A stretch of DNA of 64,000 bases from Ipomoea triloba. Taxonomy: Eukaryota > Streptophyta > Magnoliopsida > Solanales > Convolvulaceae. The position numbers and the translations under genes were made by a program. The stretch spans positions 2,832,415-2,896,414 of the forward strand of contig NC_044930.1 in the NCBI RefSeq assembly GCF_003576645.1. The letters are read 5' to 3'. This document shows positions 24,301 through 35,009 of this stretch, one piece after another. The number at the start of each line of letters is the position of its first letter. The stretch's first letter is position 1. The notes under the pieces were generated by a model. It was not told where the DNA came from and did not search any database. It worked only from the letters and a program-made list of their open reading frames with translations.

Positions 24301-25323
24301 GAACATAGGCTAGTTTACCTCCTTGTAGTCCTTTGCTGGCTAGGGTCATAGGGCGAAGGTTTACTCACTACTCACATAGTTAGGGGTGGGGTTTATTCAT
24401 TAATCCAAACAAAAAAAAAAAAACAAAATGCCAACAATAGAAAAACAGAAGCAAATTATTTAAAAAGGTAAATACAAAATGAAAGAAGAAAAGAAAAGAA
24501 AAACTAAAAATTAAACATGGGGAATAATTACCAGAAGTATGTAACCGAGTTGCTAGGACTTACAATTGATTTGATAACCACAAGGCTCTAAGTTCAATTA
24601 TCAAATGCAATAGTTGTTTATTATTAACCTTAAATTTCTGTAATCTTTTACTGGTTAAAGGTCGGATTTTCTTGTAAATTAGAAAAGTATGTGATCGAAA
24701 TGCATATAATGTTTTACTTTAAATCCTTAGAAATGAGTTGTGCGTGTCGATATTTTATGTTATCCAATGATTTTAGAGTTAGTTTTCACTTTTTAATTGA
24801 TAATTCCACTTAATTTTACTATCAACCTCAATAATTGTGTTTAAATGCTTAATTTAGTTTATCATTATTTATTTTGATTCATTTCTACTAAATTTGATGG
24901 CTAAAAGGTAAATTATTATTTTGTTAGCCAATTAATAAATCTAGTATTTACTGAAAAATATAATCTAATGGGCACAATTCTTAAGTCGATGCATATAATC
25001 TTGACAACGTTACAAGATGAAAAGGTCAACAAGATGCCAAGCTTTTCTAGAAAAAAGTTAATGACGTTGTTTGGTAAAATAATTAGTTTATCAGTCAATT
25101 TTTACTTATTTAACTACTATTACTTGTGATACACTCTCATTTGTACCTATTTTACTTGTGTTTTTATGTAGGTTTTATAGTTAATTGTGTGATAAAATGT
25201 TGTGTCCAATGTTTATTTCCTTGTTTTCATATTTTAAATGGTATAATGCTTGGTTTAGATGTTTTTGATGTGTTTAGAAGTGCATTAGAACTATTTGGGA
25301 GCAAAAGCCAATTCAAAGGAGCC

Positions 25324-25664
25324 AAAGAGTTGTAATTCCCGCTACCATGGCGACATCTTGGTAATCGGACAATATCTCTTCCTATGAATATCCAAATGAG
25401 ATGATTCTTGAGCCATTGGAAAGAAGACTTCAAGGGATACAACTCTTATGAAGACATCAAAGTGTAGATCAAAAGGAAAACTGGTCAAAAGATCAAAGAG
25501 TTGTAATTCCTGCTAAATATGGCGACACCTCAGTAATTGGACCATATCTCAGTCTAGGAGTATCCAAATGAGGTGATTCTTGAACCATTGGAAAGAAGAC
25601 TTCAAGGGCTACAATTGTTATGAAGACATTAAAGTGTGATTCAAAAGGGAAAAGGGTCAAAATC
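25324..25664. repeat. Tandem duplication, unit about 171 bp
   Basis: Unit 1 25324-25494 and unit 2 25495-25664, both starting aaagagttgtaattcc and sharing gattcttgarccattggaaa and agaagacttcaagg. Lies upstream of the TATA-bearing repeats. Confidence 0.8.
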
Positions 25665-25698
25665 AGGCTGCAAGTTGGAGCTTCGTCACAGGCGGATT

Positions 25699-25794
25699 CT
25701 CGCCGCGGCGAGCTTCATTCTCGCCGTGGCGAGAATCCCAAATTTTGGGCAGTGACGCTCTCGCCGCGGCGAGCCTAATTCTCGCTGCGGCGAG
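25699..25794. repeat. Four copies of a 14-bp GC palindrome
   Basis: ctcgccgcggcgag or one-base variants at 25699-25712, 25720-25733, 25760-25773 and 25781-25794, with start spacings of 21, 40 and 21 bp. Each is a perfect or near-perfect palindrome, standing out from the AT-rich surroundings. Confidence 0.85.
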
Positions 25795-25843
25795 AGTTGC
25801 AGATCTGCGATTTTGCAGTTCTTTGAATTGCCATTTTTGCCCC

Positions 25844-25970
25844 CCCATTCTCCACCCACTATAAAAGCATCACTTCCTATCACCCCCCATTCTCCACCCA
25901 CTATAAAAGCATCACTTCCTATCAACCCCCATTCTCCACCCACTATAAAAGCATCACTTCCTATCAACCC
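25844..25970 (+). promoter_or_regulatory. Triplicated 42-bp unit carrying TATA boxes
   Basis: Three tandem units, each with cccattctccacccactata followed by aaagcatcacttcctatca. The TATAAAAG boxes start near 25860, 25902 and 25944. Looks like the core promoter and start-site region of an LTR, multiplied in place. Confidence 0.65.
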
Positions 25971-26035
25971 TAACAAGCTTGGCTGCGGATTTGGACCAAA
26001 AAGGAGAGCAAGGAAGAAGATTCGAAGCCGCAACA

Positions 26036-26166
26036 AGAGAGGAGAAGAGCTTGGAAGACATATTCGGGAGAACAACAAGAGAGGAGAAGAGCTTGGAAGA
26101 CATATTCGGGAGAATTTCTTCATAGGAGAAGAGCTTGGAAGACATATTCGGGAGAATTTCTTCATC
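26036..26166. repeat. Tandem repeat, three units of about 43-45 bp
   Basis: Repeats gagaagagcttggaagacat followed by attcgggagaa three times, just downstream of the TATA triplication. Confidence 0.8.
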
Positions 26167-26490
26167 TCTTCTCTATTTTAAGCTTTAGTAAATCTTCCTT
26201 TGAATTGTTTGTTGTTGAATTTATTTTAGCCATGATAGGCTAAGCTTTCCTTTGGGATTTTTGGATTAATAAGTGTTTATGAACCTATGTGCCTAGTTCT
26301 TGAATTGCTTGAATGAAATATCTATTTGGGTTTATTACTTGTGTTGTAATTGTGGCTTAATTTCTTGATGCTTGTAGTTAAGGATCCTAATTACTTGTTT
26401 CATTGCTAAATTTGTCTATGACTTAGAGCACCCACAATTGCACTTGATTCTTGTACCTCGAGAGAGGACATGTTGATTAAGGGATTTAAT

Positions 26491-26554
26491 GTGAATAGCT
26501 CACGAGAGTGAGTATTCCAANGTTGTGAATAGCTCACGAGAGTGAGTATTCCAA
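26491..26554. other. Single unknown base between identical 30-bp repeats (assembly join?)
   Basis: gtgaatagctcacgagagtg plus agtattccaa occurs at 26491-26520 and again at 26525-26554, with the N at 26521 between them. A one-base N at a duplicated boundary suggests an imperfect contig join. Confidence 0.75.
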
Positions 26555-27605
26555 TTACCTTATTTCGGGATTGAATTACGAGAGTAATCTTTCCCTTTTA
26601 GATTGCAATCATCCACACTTGTTTAACCCGAATGATTATTTCACTTTAGATTGGCACTAGGTGATTAAACACTTTGACCTCCAAAAATCCCGCTCTTAAT
26701 CTCTTGTATATAAAAATCCGTTTGCCTTGCTTCATTTATTTTGTTTTCATAATTATAGATAAATACACATTGTTAACGTAGGAATAGCTTCTCGTGAATT
26801 AATTAGTAACTAGTGCTTAATACCCCGCTTCCCTGTGGATCGATAACCCCGGAATACTCCGGGTATTTGTTTGTACATAAAAAGTCTACGACCAACTTGC
26901 TTGACTTAATTAAACAACCAATATAAGTGTTGGTTAATTAACTTTTTTAATAGCTTATTGCTCCAAAAGGCTAAAATTCAAAAATCGATCTAGTCAAAGT
27001 AATTTTTTCGATTAACTTTTTGAGAAAGCCATTTTGCATATAATCAACTATAAGCTAATAGTTAATTTAGCAAATATCTTTTTACAACCCGTCAGTACTA
27101 TAAACTAATTAAACTCATTAACCCAATCAGCTAACAATTATCTAACGGTTATTTAATTACCAAACACTCCCAATATATACTTGCATAGAAATGAGTCAAA
27201 TGACATGGGGTAAAACCAATGTTGCAAGCTTTGCAACGTAAAATATGAAAATATATAGGTTCCAACACTAGCTACCTATCTATGAGGGAGAACCAAAAGA
27301 AATATTTGAATTTTTTCAAATTGAGAAGCAACAAGTTTCCTTTAATTTACTATAAAAGAACTCCTTCAAAGATTAGAAAGAGAGACATTTTTAAGGAAAA
27401 AAGAAATCTTTAAAATTCTAAGAGAGATCGAATCTTAAGCTCATTCAAACAATATAATTAGAAATTCCAAGCTTACTCCACTCAATCAAAATTCATTAAG
27501 GTGTCTAACCACGTTTATTCTTATTAGACAAAAAACCATAACCTTGTTGGTTATTGATCCTTGGAGTGAAGAGCAAATTAAAGAAATTTGGAAAAATGTC
27601 ATTGT

Positions 27606-27654
<49 letters not shown>
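27606..27654. repeat. (TA)n microsatellite
   Basis: About 24 TA dinucleotides with one CA interruption. Confidence 0.9.
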
Positions 27655-27659
<5 letters not shown>

Positions 27660-27744
27660 ATTGCTCGGCAGAGAGTTGAGTAACATAGTAGCTTTTTTTT
27701 TTTATCAAGCTTTGTAAAAGTACCACATCACTTGTATTTTGTAA

Positions 27745-28770
27745 CAAATATATATGGAATGTCAGGGTATTTGGAAAAAATAAATGATATAATAGAGAGT
27801 AAAATAGAAAAAAAATATTAAAATAAAAATAATATCATTCATTCATTTCAATAAACAATTTGACTAAATTTTTTTAGTTCGCGTTATAAACCTAATTTTA
27901 TTAAATTAGTAGAAATATAATTTTCATATTTTTAAAAGAATAATTTTTGGGGAGATCGAACGACATTTTAAATTTTTTTTATTAAGGGAGACAAGGTATC
28001 TTTCAGCTTAGCCAGCAAAATCTTCCCAGCTACAAAACGGTTCTTATCTTCAAAGAATCAAAAAGCGTATAAGTGCATTTGAGCGCACCAATCAAGTTAA
28101 AGACTAAACTCTTTGAATGATTTATTTCAACAAAAAAGGAAAAAACAAAAAAACAAAAAAACAAAAAAAAAAAAAAAAACCCTCTTTGAATGTTAGTCAG
28201 ATATTTAATTTGATAATCTCAAAGTTTCAAGTATTATTTTCAAAAAAAAATTGTTTATTAGTTTTTATAGCAAGTTATACTAGTTTACTTTTGGTGATTT
28301 TTACTAATTAGGGTCACAAAGCGGATTTTACTTAAAGCGCACGTCTCGATAGCTATTGTGAACTTACATGCAAATCAAGGTTAAAGTTTAACTCTACCAT
28401 AAAAGTTAGTTTAAAAGTACGGCGAACTTTGACCCAAGTTAATTAATACTATTTCACAATCTCTTGTAAAATCAATGTGATATTGTATCATTTTTTTGCT
28501 CTTCTTCTTTTATATCTTAAGAAAAATATAAAATACACAATTTTTATAAAATGTATTTTCTGCAAAAATCACAAATGAAATTTGTTTTAATTTTTTTTAA
28601 AGAAAATAATATCACACATATTTCAAACGTGTTTCGTCATTGAGCATGGCTCTACCACACAAATCCTATCCTTGAGAACATCGTGGTGGACCTTAATTAT
28701 ATTGTCAAATTACGCTCCAACGTCTTACGTAAGACAACTGTACTGCTGTCGCATTCATTGAAACAGAAGC
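27745..28770. repeat. Dispersed CYP79-array module, copy B
   Basis: Matches copy A (about 23540-24300) over most of its length. It begins with a gatataatagagagtaaa-type tract and carries the same ttagccagcaaaatcttccc, gcgcaccaatcaagttaaag and gagcatggctctaccacac segments. The two copies bracket the LTR-like segment. An A-rich run lies at about 28133-28178. Confidence 0.65.
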
Positions 28771-28806
28771 AAATTAAAAAGGTAATTTAAAAACAAATTT
28801 TAAAAT

Positions 28807-29526
28807 GAGTTAATTCCAGCAATGGTCCTCCGACTATGTTGATTTTCTAAAATTAGTCCCCGACTTTTAATTTTGACAATTTAAGTCCCCTGACTTTCAA
28901 ATTTTTTCTAATGTTGGTCATTTCGTCAAATTTTGGTTAAATTGAGGTCAAATGAAGGGGTAAAATTGTACATTCACTTGTATACTCGTATTTCTTCTGT
29001 CCTATACGCTATATATATCAATATAATATCAGTCGAAGAGACATCGACTGAGATTATATGATTTCGATTGAGACTTCGACTGAGATTATATTCATATATA
29101 CAGCGTATAAGACAGGAAAAATACGAGTAATAATACACTAAACATGTGAACGGACAATTTTACCCCTTAATTTGACCTCAATTTAACCAAAATTTGACGA
29201 AAGGACCAACAATTTGACCTCAATTTAACCAAAATTTGACGAAAGGACCAACATTGGAAAGAATTTTTAACCAAAATTTGACGAAAGGACCAACATTGGA
29301 AAGAATTTGAAAGTCAAGGTTGACGAAAGGACCAACATTGGAAAGAATTTGAAAGTCAAGGGTGACGAAAGGACCAACATTGGAAAGAATTTGAAAGTCA
29401 AGGGAGACGAAAGGACCAACATTGGAAAGAATTTGAAAGTCAAGGGACCTAAATTGTCCAAATTAAAAGTCGGAGACTAATTTTGGAAAATCAACATAGT
29501 CAGAGGACCATTGCTGGAATGAACTC
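28807..29526. mobile_element. Foldback MULE-type MITE with an expanded right arm
   Basis: Terminal inverted repeats of about 80 bp (gagttaattccagcaatggt on the left; gagttcattccagcaatggt on the complement of the right). Perfect 9-bp target duplication ttttaaaat at 28798-28806 and 29527-29535. The right arm holds about five tandem copies (about 29270-29450) of a 40-bp unit with gaaaggaccaacattggaaa; the left arm has one equivalent. Confidence 0.85.
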
Positions 29527-29739
29527 TTTTAAAATAAAAAACTCACATCAAATTGAAAGTGTCTAAAATTGCAGGGATAATGTTGACCTTAATCACTCTT
29601 AAGTCTTAACCTGACAACGGATGACTAATTTATTTTCGTCCTTGATGAAAAGACCGGATAAGGAAGATGGAGGAAGGGAAGTTATTAGGGAGGTGTATGG
29701 GAGGGATGACTAATGTTTTTTAAATACTCCATCATCATC

Positions 29740-29740
<1 letters not shown>

Positions 29741-29829
<89 letters not shown>

Positions 29830-29830
29830 T
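29741..29830. repeat. (TAA)n then (TTA)n: self-complementary microsatellite
   Basis: About 21 TAA triplets run directly into about 9 TTA triplets, so the tract can fold on itself. Followed at about 29832-29960 by one arm of the gccactgaac/caattggaccatt foldback family seen complete at 43858-44224. Confidence 0.85.
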
Positions 29831-30571
29831 GAAAAAATGTTAAATAGATCATTGAACTTTTATATATGGTGCAATTAAATTATCAAATAAAAAAGTGTAC
29901 AATTGGACCATTAAAAACTATAAAATTATACAAATAGCATTTTGTATAGATTACTTCCAAGTTTCAATGAGTATGAAGATAGTGAAGAATTGATTCGGTG
30001 GCTGTGAACTAGTTGAGGTATTGATACACCACCTGAACTGCGGACGGCGCAAGGTACGCTTTTGGCGTTTTGCTATTTTGAGATTTTATGCTACTTAAGT
30101 GCTTGTATATATTACATTGTAACCGAGTTGAGAAAGTAGATATGAACAGATACTACATTGTAACCGAGTCAGCAGAACTCAAAAGTGCTTGTCTATATTA
30201 GATCATACTTGCTATATGTAAGATCATACTTGCTATATGTAAAAAAAAGTTTGACTTCCGCAATTGCTACTTAAAGGTGTGCATGGGTGAAACTCAAATT
30301 GTAACTCTTACCGGCAAAGAACTACAATAAGGTAAACCAATTTATATTGTACATAGTTGATTGGCTCAAATGAAGAAGACTAATATACAACTCTCACGGA
30401 GAATTAAATTTGACATCTAATAATTACAAAATCAATTGTCCGACCAACTTGTGTAGGGCTCCCCTGCCACAAAGTTAAGAGCTGAGCTAGCTAGACAGGC
30501 TTGTTATTTCCAAATACACACCTTTATTACCATTATTATTATATTTTTCCTTGTACTAGATGAGTAATGGA

Positions 30572-32269
30572 CTAGATGTAAAGATGGTGAGGCAATCTTG
30601 GTTTTGCAAGTGCAAAGAGTGGATTTTCAAGAAAGAGGTCATATTTAGACTCAGTCAAGTCTATGCATGGCAGGTCAGCTGGAACACTCCAAGTGAAACC
30701 TTGAATAAGCCTAGCCATTAGCATAACAGACATCAAAGAACCTAGCTTCACTCCCGGGCATCCTCGTCTCCCGGCACTAAATGACATCATCTTCAACTCA
30801 GAATCACTTAAGACCACATCCACATCCACATCCTCACCCTTGAAGTGGCGCTCTGGCTTAAATTTGAGGGGGTCCTCCCAGGCTCTTTTATTCCGGCCTA
30901 GTCCAGTCCGGCTAATGATCACTTGGCTGCCTTTGGGAATGAAGTAACCACCCACAACGCTATCCTCCGTGGACAAATGAGGAGGGGTGAAGGGTGCGAT
31001 TGGGTGGAGTCTAAAGGCTTCTTTAACACAGGCTTTTATATAGTTTAGCTTAGGTAAATCGGATTCCTGAACAAGCCTCTCCCTCCCCACCACCTTGTCT
31101 ACCTCTTCCACTGCTTTTTCCAATAGTTTTGGTTGGTTTATCATCTCCGCCAGTGCCCATTCCACCGCATTCGATGGATTGTCCAAAGCTGCTATCATTA
31201 TTTCCTGTACGTTCACAAAAATATTAATGCATGCATGCATGAGTGTATTTATAACACTATTTATTACAATAATTAATTTCGTATAGTTTACCAGAACTTG
31301 TATTTTGATCTCTTTATCACTCAACATTGGACTTCCATCATTATCCTTGAGCATAACAAGAACATCAACGATGTCTTCTTCGGCAGTTTTAGTCCCATCT
31401 TTCCACATTTGTATCCTCTTATCCACTTCGGTATCCAGGTGTTTTCTGGTGACTTTCAGAGCTTTCCTGATCATGCTTTTATGGCCGTCGAGATCAAATA
31501 AGCTCAGCCACCCAATGTAATCGGCCACGCCCAATCCATAAAGATAACGAAGAATTGTGAAGACGGCCTTAACCAGCTCTTCATCTACGGCACCGGGTCC
31601 TCCATCTTCCGTCCCACGGCCAAAGTACCTCTTGTTGAACAACATTTTTTTAGTCACGTTTCCGCAATAGTGTCGTGTGGCCGTCCGGACATTAATAACC
31701 GCTCCCATGGCGCTGGCCTCGGAGATCTTGCACTGGTTGTAGATAAAACGGAGGAGATGATCGGCTTCTTCGACCCTTTTGTTTAGAACCAAATGCTGTG
31801 TGGCCGGAGAAAGCACGTGGGAGGTGAGGATTCTCCGCTTTTTGGTCCACTCCTCGCCGTAGGGGAGAAAGAGGGAGCTCAAGTATCCGTTGCTGATAAG
31901 AGCCGCGGACATGCAACGGGGTCTTGACGAGAAAATGGAGTCTTGTTTCTTCAGGAACTCGCATGCCAGCTCCGGGGAAGTTACCGGAATCACGTAAGTT
32001 CCCCCGAGACGGATGCATGCTATTTCGGTGTTCATTTCGTCCATGAAATTGTGTATCCACCGGAAAGCAGGCTTGTTCCGGAGAATCTCCGGGATAGATC
32101 CCACAAGAGGCCAGGGTTTCGGCCCCGGAGGAATTGGCAGTGATGAACACGACTTCTTTCTTTTGGAAATCACCCATTGGATTGTGACACTAAGCATTAC
32201 AGTAAATGCCAGTGAAAGAAATATGGAAGAAAATCTTAGGTAGCGCATAATATCAAAGATTGGTGCCAT
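30572..32269 (-). CDS. CYP79 family cytochrome P450 (amino acid N-monooxygenase), copy 4
   Basis: Exon 1 32269-31292 (326 codons) and exon 2 31204-30572 (210 codons plus stop) give 536 residues, the longest in the array. It has an N-terminal anchor, [66 protein letters not shown] and SFSAGRRGCPG (haem Cys about 475). Exon 2 has a small acidic insertion (EDVDVD) after PERHFKG that the other copies lack. The intron is only 87 bp (donor GTAAAC, acceptor TACAG), a multiple of three with no in-frame stop, so the unspliced frame reads 565 codons. The splice call rests on the other copies, where exon 1 ends and exon 2 starts at the same residues. Role as for the family; substrate unknown. Confidence 0.92.
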   Translation of the reverse strand: MAPIFDIMRYLRFSSIFLSLAFTVMLSVTIQWVISKRKKSCSSLPIPPGPKPWPLVGSIPEILRNKPAFRWIHNFMDEMNTEIACIRLGGTYVIPVTSPELACEFLKKQDSIFSSRPRCMSAALISNGYLSSLFLPYGEEWTKKRRILTSHVLSPATQHLVLNKRVEEADHLLRFIYNQCKISEASAMGAVINVRTATRHYCGNVTKKMLFNKRYFGRGTEDGGPGAVDEELVKAVFTILRYLYGLGVADYIGWLSLFDLDGHKSMIRKALKVTRKHLDTEVDKRIQMWKDGTKTAEEDIVDVLVMLKDNDGSPMLSDKEIKIQVLVNYTKLIIVINSVINTLMHACINIFVNVQEIMIAALDNPSNAVEWALAEMINQPKLLEKAVEEVDKVVGRERLVQESDLPKLNYIKACVKEAFRLHPIAPFTPPHLSTEDSVVGGYFIPKGSQVIISRTGLGRNKRAWEDPLKFKPERHFKGEDVDVDVVLSDSELKMMSFSAGRRGCPGVKLGSLMSVMLMARLIQGFTWSVPADLPCIDLTESKYDLFLENPLFALAKPRLPHHLYI

Positions 32270-32363
32270 TTTTTTTTTTTTGTGTCTATATAGATAGAAG
32301 TAGTGAAGTAGTGAGTAGTGAGCTTTGTAGTTGGTAGCTTGGAGTGAGGAGAAGTAGTTTGCC

Positions 32364-32373
32364 CTATTTATAT
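32364..32373 (-). promoter_or_regulatory. TATA-like box of CYP79 copy 4
   Basis: ATATAAATAG on the minus strand, about 95 bp upstream of the start codon, inside the conserved gtttgccctattta context. Confidence 0.55.
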
Positions 32374-32565
32374 TTGTTGTAAAGCATGGATGAGATTTGG
32401 GCTGCGCACATTACTTTTGTCGTTTTTTAGACATACGGATTAGCTATTTCCCTGTAGGGTCCGAACCGAGTGAATGGACGACGGAACACGTAAGTAATAA
32501 GAGCCACATACATGATACTTTCATTCTATCTTGTGGGCCATGACTACCAATATATATCCATGACA

Positions 32566-32761
32566 GAGCGTTTGGTTGGGAGGAAGGAATTAGGGAGAAA
32601 AAAATTGTAATTCGTGGAATTGCAATTCAATGAATAAAGTAGGAATTGAAATTACAGTATTTGGTATGCAGAAATAGGAGTACATGAATCTGAAAGGTAA
32701 GAAGCGACAAAATAACTCAAATGCCCTTATGTTGTGGTAGATGTTACTTGTAGTAATAGTA

Positions 32762-32802
<41 letters not shown>

Positions 32803-33151
32803 TCTTTCAAAATAATAATAATAATTCTTTCAAAAATAATAATAATAATAATAATAATTCTTTCAAATAATAATAATAATAATAATTCATTCAAATAATA
32901 AAAATAATAATAATTCTTTCAAAATAATAATAATAATAATAATAATAATAATTTTTTCAAATTAAAAAAAAAAAAGAAAAAAAAAAAGACAAATGGTATG
33001 GGAGGAGGGTACCCAGTGAATTGCAATTCATCATTTGGAGGGAATTCATCAATTCCCTCTAACCAAACACTGTAGTTTGGGAATTCACTGAATTGTAATT
33101 CAATGAATTATATTGCAATTCCCCCCAAACTACATCCAACCAAACAGGCCG
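32566..33151. mobile_element. MITE-like element with GTTTGGTTGG ends and AAT-rich core
   Basis: Left end gagcgtttggttggga; complement of the right end ggcctgtttggttgga. Subterminal ggaattgcaattcaatgaat-type motifs occur in inverted orientation on both sides. The core (about 32760-32955) is (AAT)n interrupted six or so times by ttctttcaaa. No protein. Confidence 0.6.
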
Positions 33152-34620
33152 ATATTTTTTATACTAATATAGTAATATTTCATTTTTAGTGTATTATACT
33201 ATTATATATTTATTTTTAATTAAAATTCATTAACACTTTATCTCATCATTGAAACCTTCATCGTTCTCAAAATATACCCAAGTAATCTTTCATCCGAATT
33301 TGATTTTTTCATAAAGTTAATTGTAATTTTTTAAAATTAAATGACTCAATTGTATTTTCATATACAATTTAGAGGCTAATTTAAATTTTATTTTAGGTGA
33401 TGATGAAGAAAATTTACAAACACTATTAAAAGTATGCATTATGTAAATTTCGTCTTATAATCTTAGCAGGTAATGAACCACAATGAAATAATGGAATAGG
33501 CAACTCTTATGTAGTGCGCATCTTACCAATATAATTTACCGTAGCTAGCTTTATTGCATTGCACACTCATTTGACATTTTAACAATTCTTTTATTGTCAT
33601 GTTCTTGGGTAAAACGACATTTCATTCCTTAAAGGAGACCAAGTACCATGCACCACAGCCAACAGAAAGTGGTTCTCATCTTAAGGACAATGTTGAGGAG
33701 CATTCTATAATATAAATAACTTATAAATACATATTAGAATACACCGTGTAATTTTGAGATACATTTTCCCCAATGAAATCAGAAATGAAAAAATTTTCTA
33801 TTAAAATATCATAAGCATATTTCAAATGTATTTTTTGAAAAAGTTTGATGATACATTTTTATAAAATATTTTTGCATACTCTTGAAACTATAATTAAGCA
33901 ATCAACTATAAAAAGTTCCAATTCAACAGTTGCATTTGGAAAAATGGGACACTTACTATTTTAGCCATTAAACTTAATTCTCAGTGATTAAAGTTCATGA
34001 ACTAGTGTCATTTCAGCATGTGAATGTTTAAAAATGTTTATTTGTAACTGACAACATGCATATTGTCAACAATTTAAACATGTGAAATGTTGTTATATTA
34101 TGTGGTTGAGATAATGCATAGGACTTCAATAATGTTTTGTAATGCACTTTGCTATATATCCAGCCAAAAGATTCTTGGTTGAGAATGTATACACCACATA
34201 AATCCTGGGAGAATTAGGAAACCAGCTCATATAAAAAAGACACTCTACTAGTATTGTATAGTATGTACGAAAATATCCTTTTCTTTAATGCTTTGTTTTG
34301 TTTTTTTTTTTTGCTTTTGAAAATTTAATGTGAAATTGCATGTCCTAGATTTCTAAGTATCTGTACACTTTTTCTTTTTTTTTTTTTTTGGTTGTATGAG
34401 AACATCCACCTTTGGTTCTAATATTAATTTTCCCCACACTCTTCCTTTGGATGGTAATTGTGGTGTCTCAAGACTTAAGAAGGTTCTTGAGTACTACGTT
34501 GAGTTTTTTGTGCTCTCTTCTTTTGGATTAAAAAGATAGAGAAAGAGATGCAATTAAATATGTTGAGCTAGCTATGTTTAGACAATTGATAGATTCACTT
34601 AACAATTAATTGAATTAATT

Positions 34621-34624
<4 letters not shown>
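33152..34624. other. Intergenic region with dispersed module remnants
   Basis: About 33555-33690 repeats the attttaacaattctttt and aggagaccaagta block of 23085-23290. About 34180-34220 echoes the accacayaaatcctggga segment. The rest is AT-rich with T-runs at about 34300 and 34380. No gene seen. Confidence 0.5.

Positions 34625-34674
<50 letters not shown>
34625..34674. repeat. (TA)n microsatellite
   Basis: About 25 uninterrupted TA dinucleotides. Confidence 0.9.
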
Positions 34675-34676
<2 letters not shown>

Positions 34677-34809
34677 CATCAATAATTTATGAATGTCAAT
34701 AAATCTCTAATATAGTGTTCAATCTCTATTAAGACACAAAGTAGATAAATCAAGTAAATAACTTAATTCCATAAAAGTAAAAATAACTAAAAAGTATTGT
34801 TATAAGAAA

Positions 34810-34980
34810 CTCACCATATTATATTCTCGAGTTTGAAAGGAAAAGTGCTGGAAAAATCTATCAGCAAAAGAAGGAGCTAATAAGATTATAGAAATTATAT
34901 GCATTAATTAGCAGTCAAATCCAGATTTGAATAAAACCCTTCTTAAATCCATTATAACACCGGCCAATTTATTGTCTCTC
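34810..34980 (-). pseudogene. Heavily decayed SCPL exon 1 relic 3
   Basis: On the minus strand ttcctttcaaactcgag (FPFKLE) is followed by a GTGAG-like donor, as in the other two SCPL exon 1 copies. The upstream side, cttaaatccattataacacc, corresponds to tctcaaatccatataatact in those copies. Coding frame destroyed and no later exons found. It lies about 0.8 kb downstream of the fifth CYP79 gene. Confidence 0.45.
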
Positions 34981-35009
34981 CTAGGAGAAATTCTATAGTA
35001 TAATTATAT

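Larger units (their letters stand above)
25110..26900. mobile_element. LTR-retrotransposon-like segment (solo LTR or remnant)
   Basis: No retroelement protein is encoded, but the layout resembles a long Ty3/gypsy LTR with leader. It has a duplicated A-rich upstream part (25324-25664), GC palindromes, TATA boxes, then a transcribed-type region ending near 26830-26880 with cttccctgtggatcgataac, a motif I associate with the LTR end/leader of Tat/Ogre-like elements. Exact ends and target duplication could not be fixed. The unknown base at 26521 lies inside. Confidence 0.45.

Noticed and set aside
25686..26181. Repetitive frames of 159 and 122 codons in opposite directions
   Set aside because: They translate the 42-bp and 43-bp tandem repeats of the LTR-like segment.
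27606..27686. Frames made of IYIYIY
   Set aside because: Translation of (TA)n microsatellite.
29267..29461. Repetitive frame LTFKFFPMLVLSS
   Set aside because: Translation of the 40-bp repeat in the foldback MITE arm.
29741..32955. TAA/AAT arrays and A-rich runs considered as CRISPR-like or centromeric arrays
   Set aside because: Simple microsatellites in a plant nuclear genome; no spacer structure.
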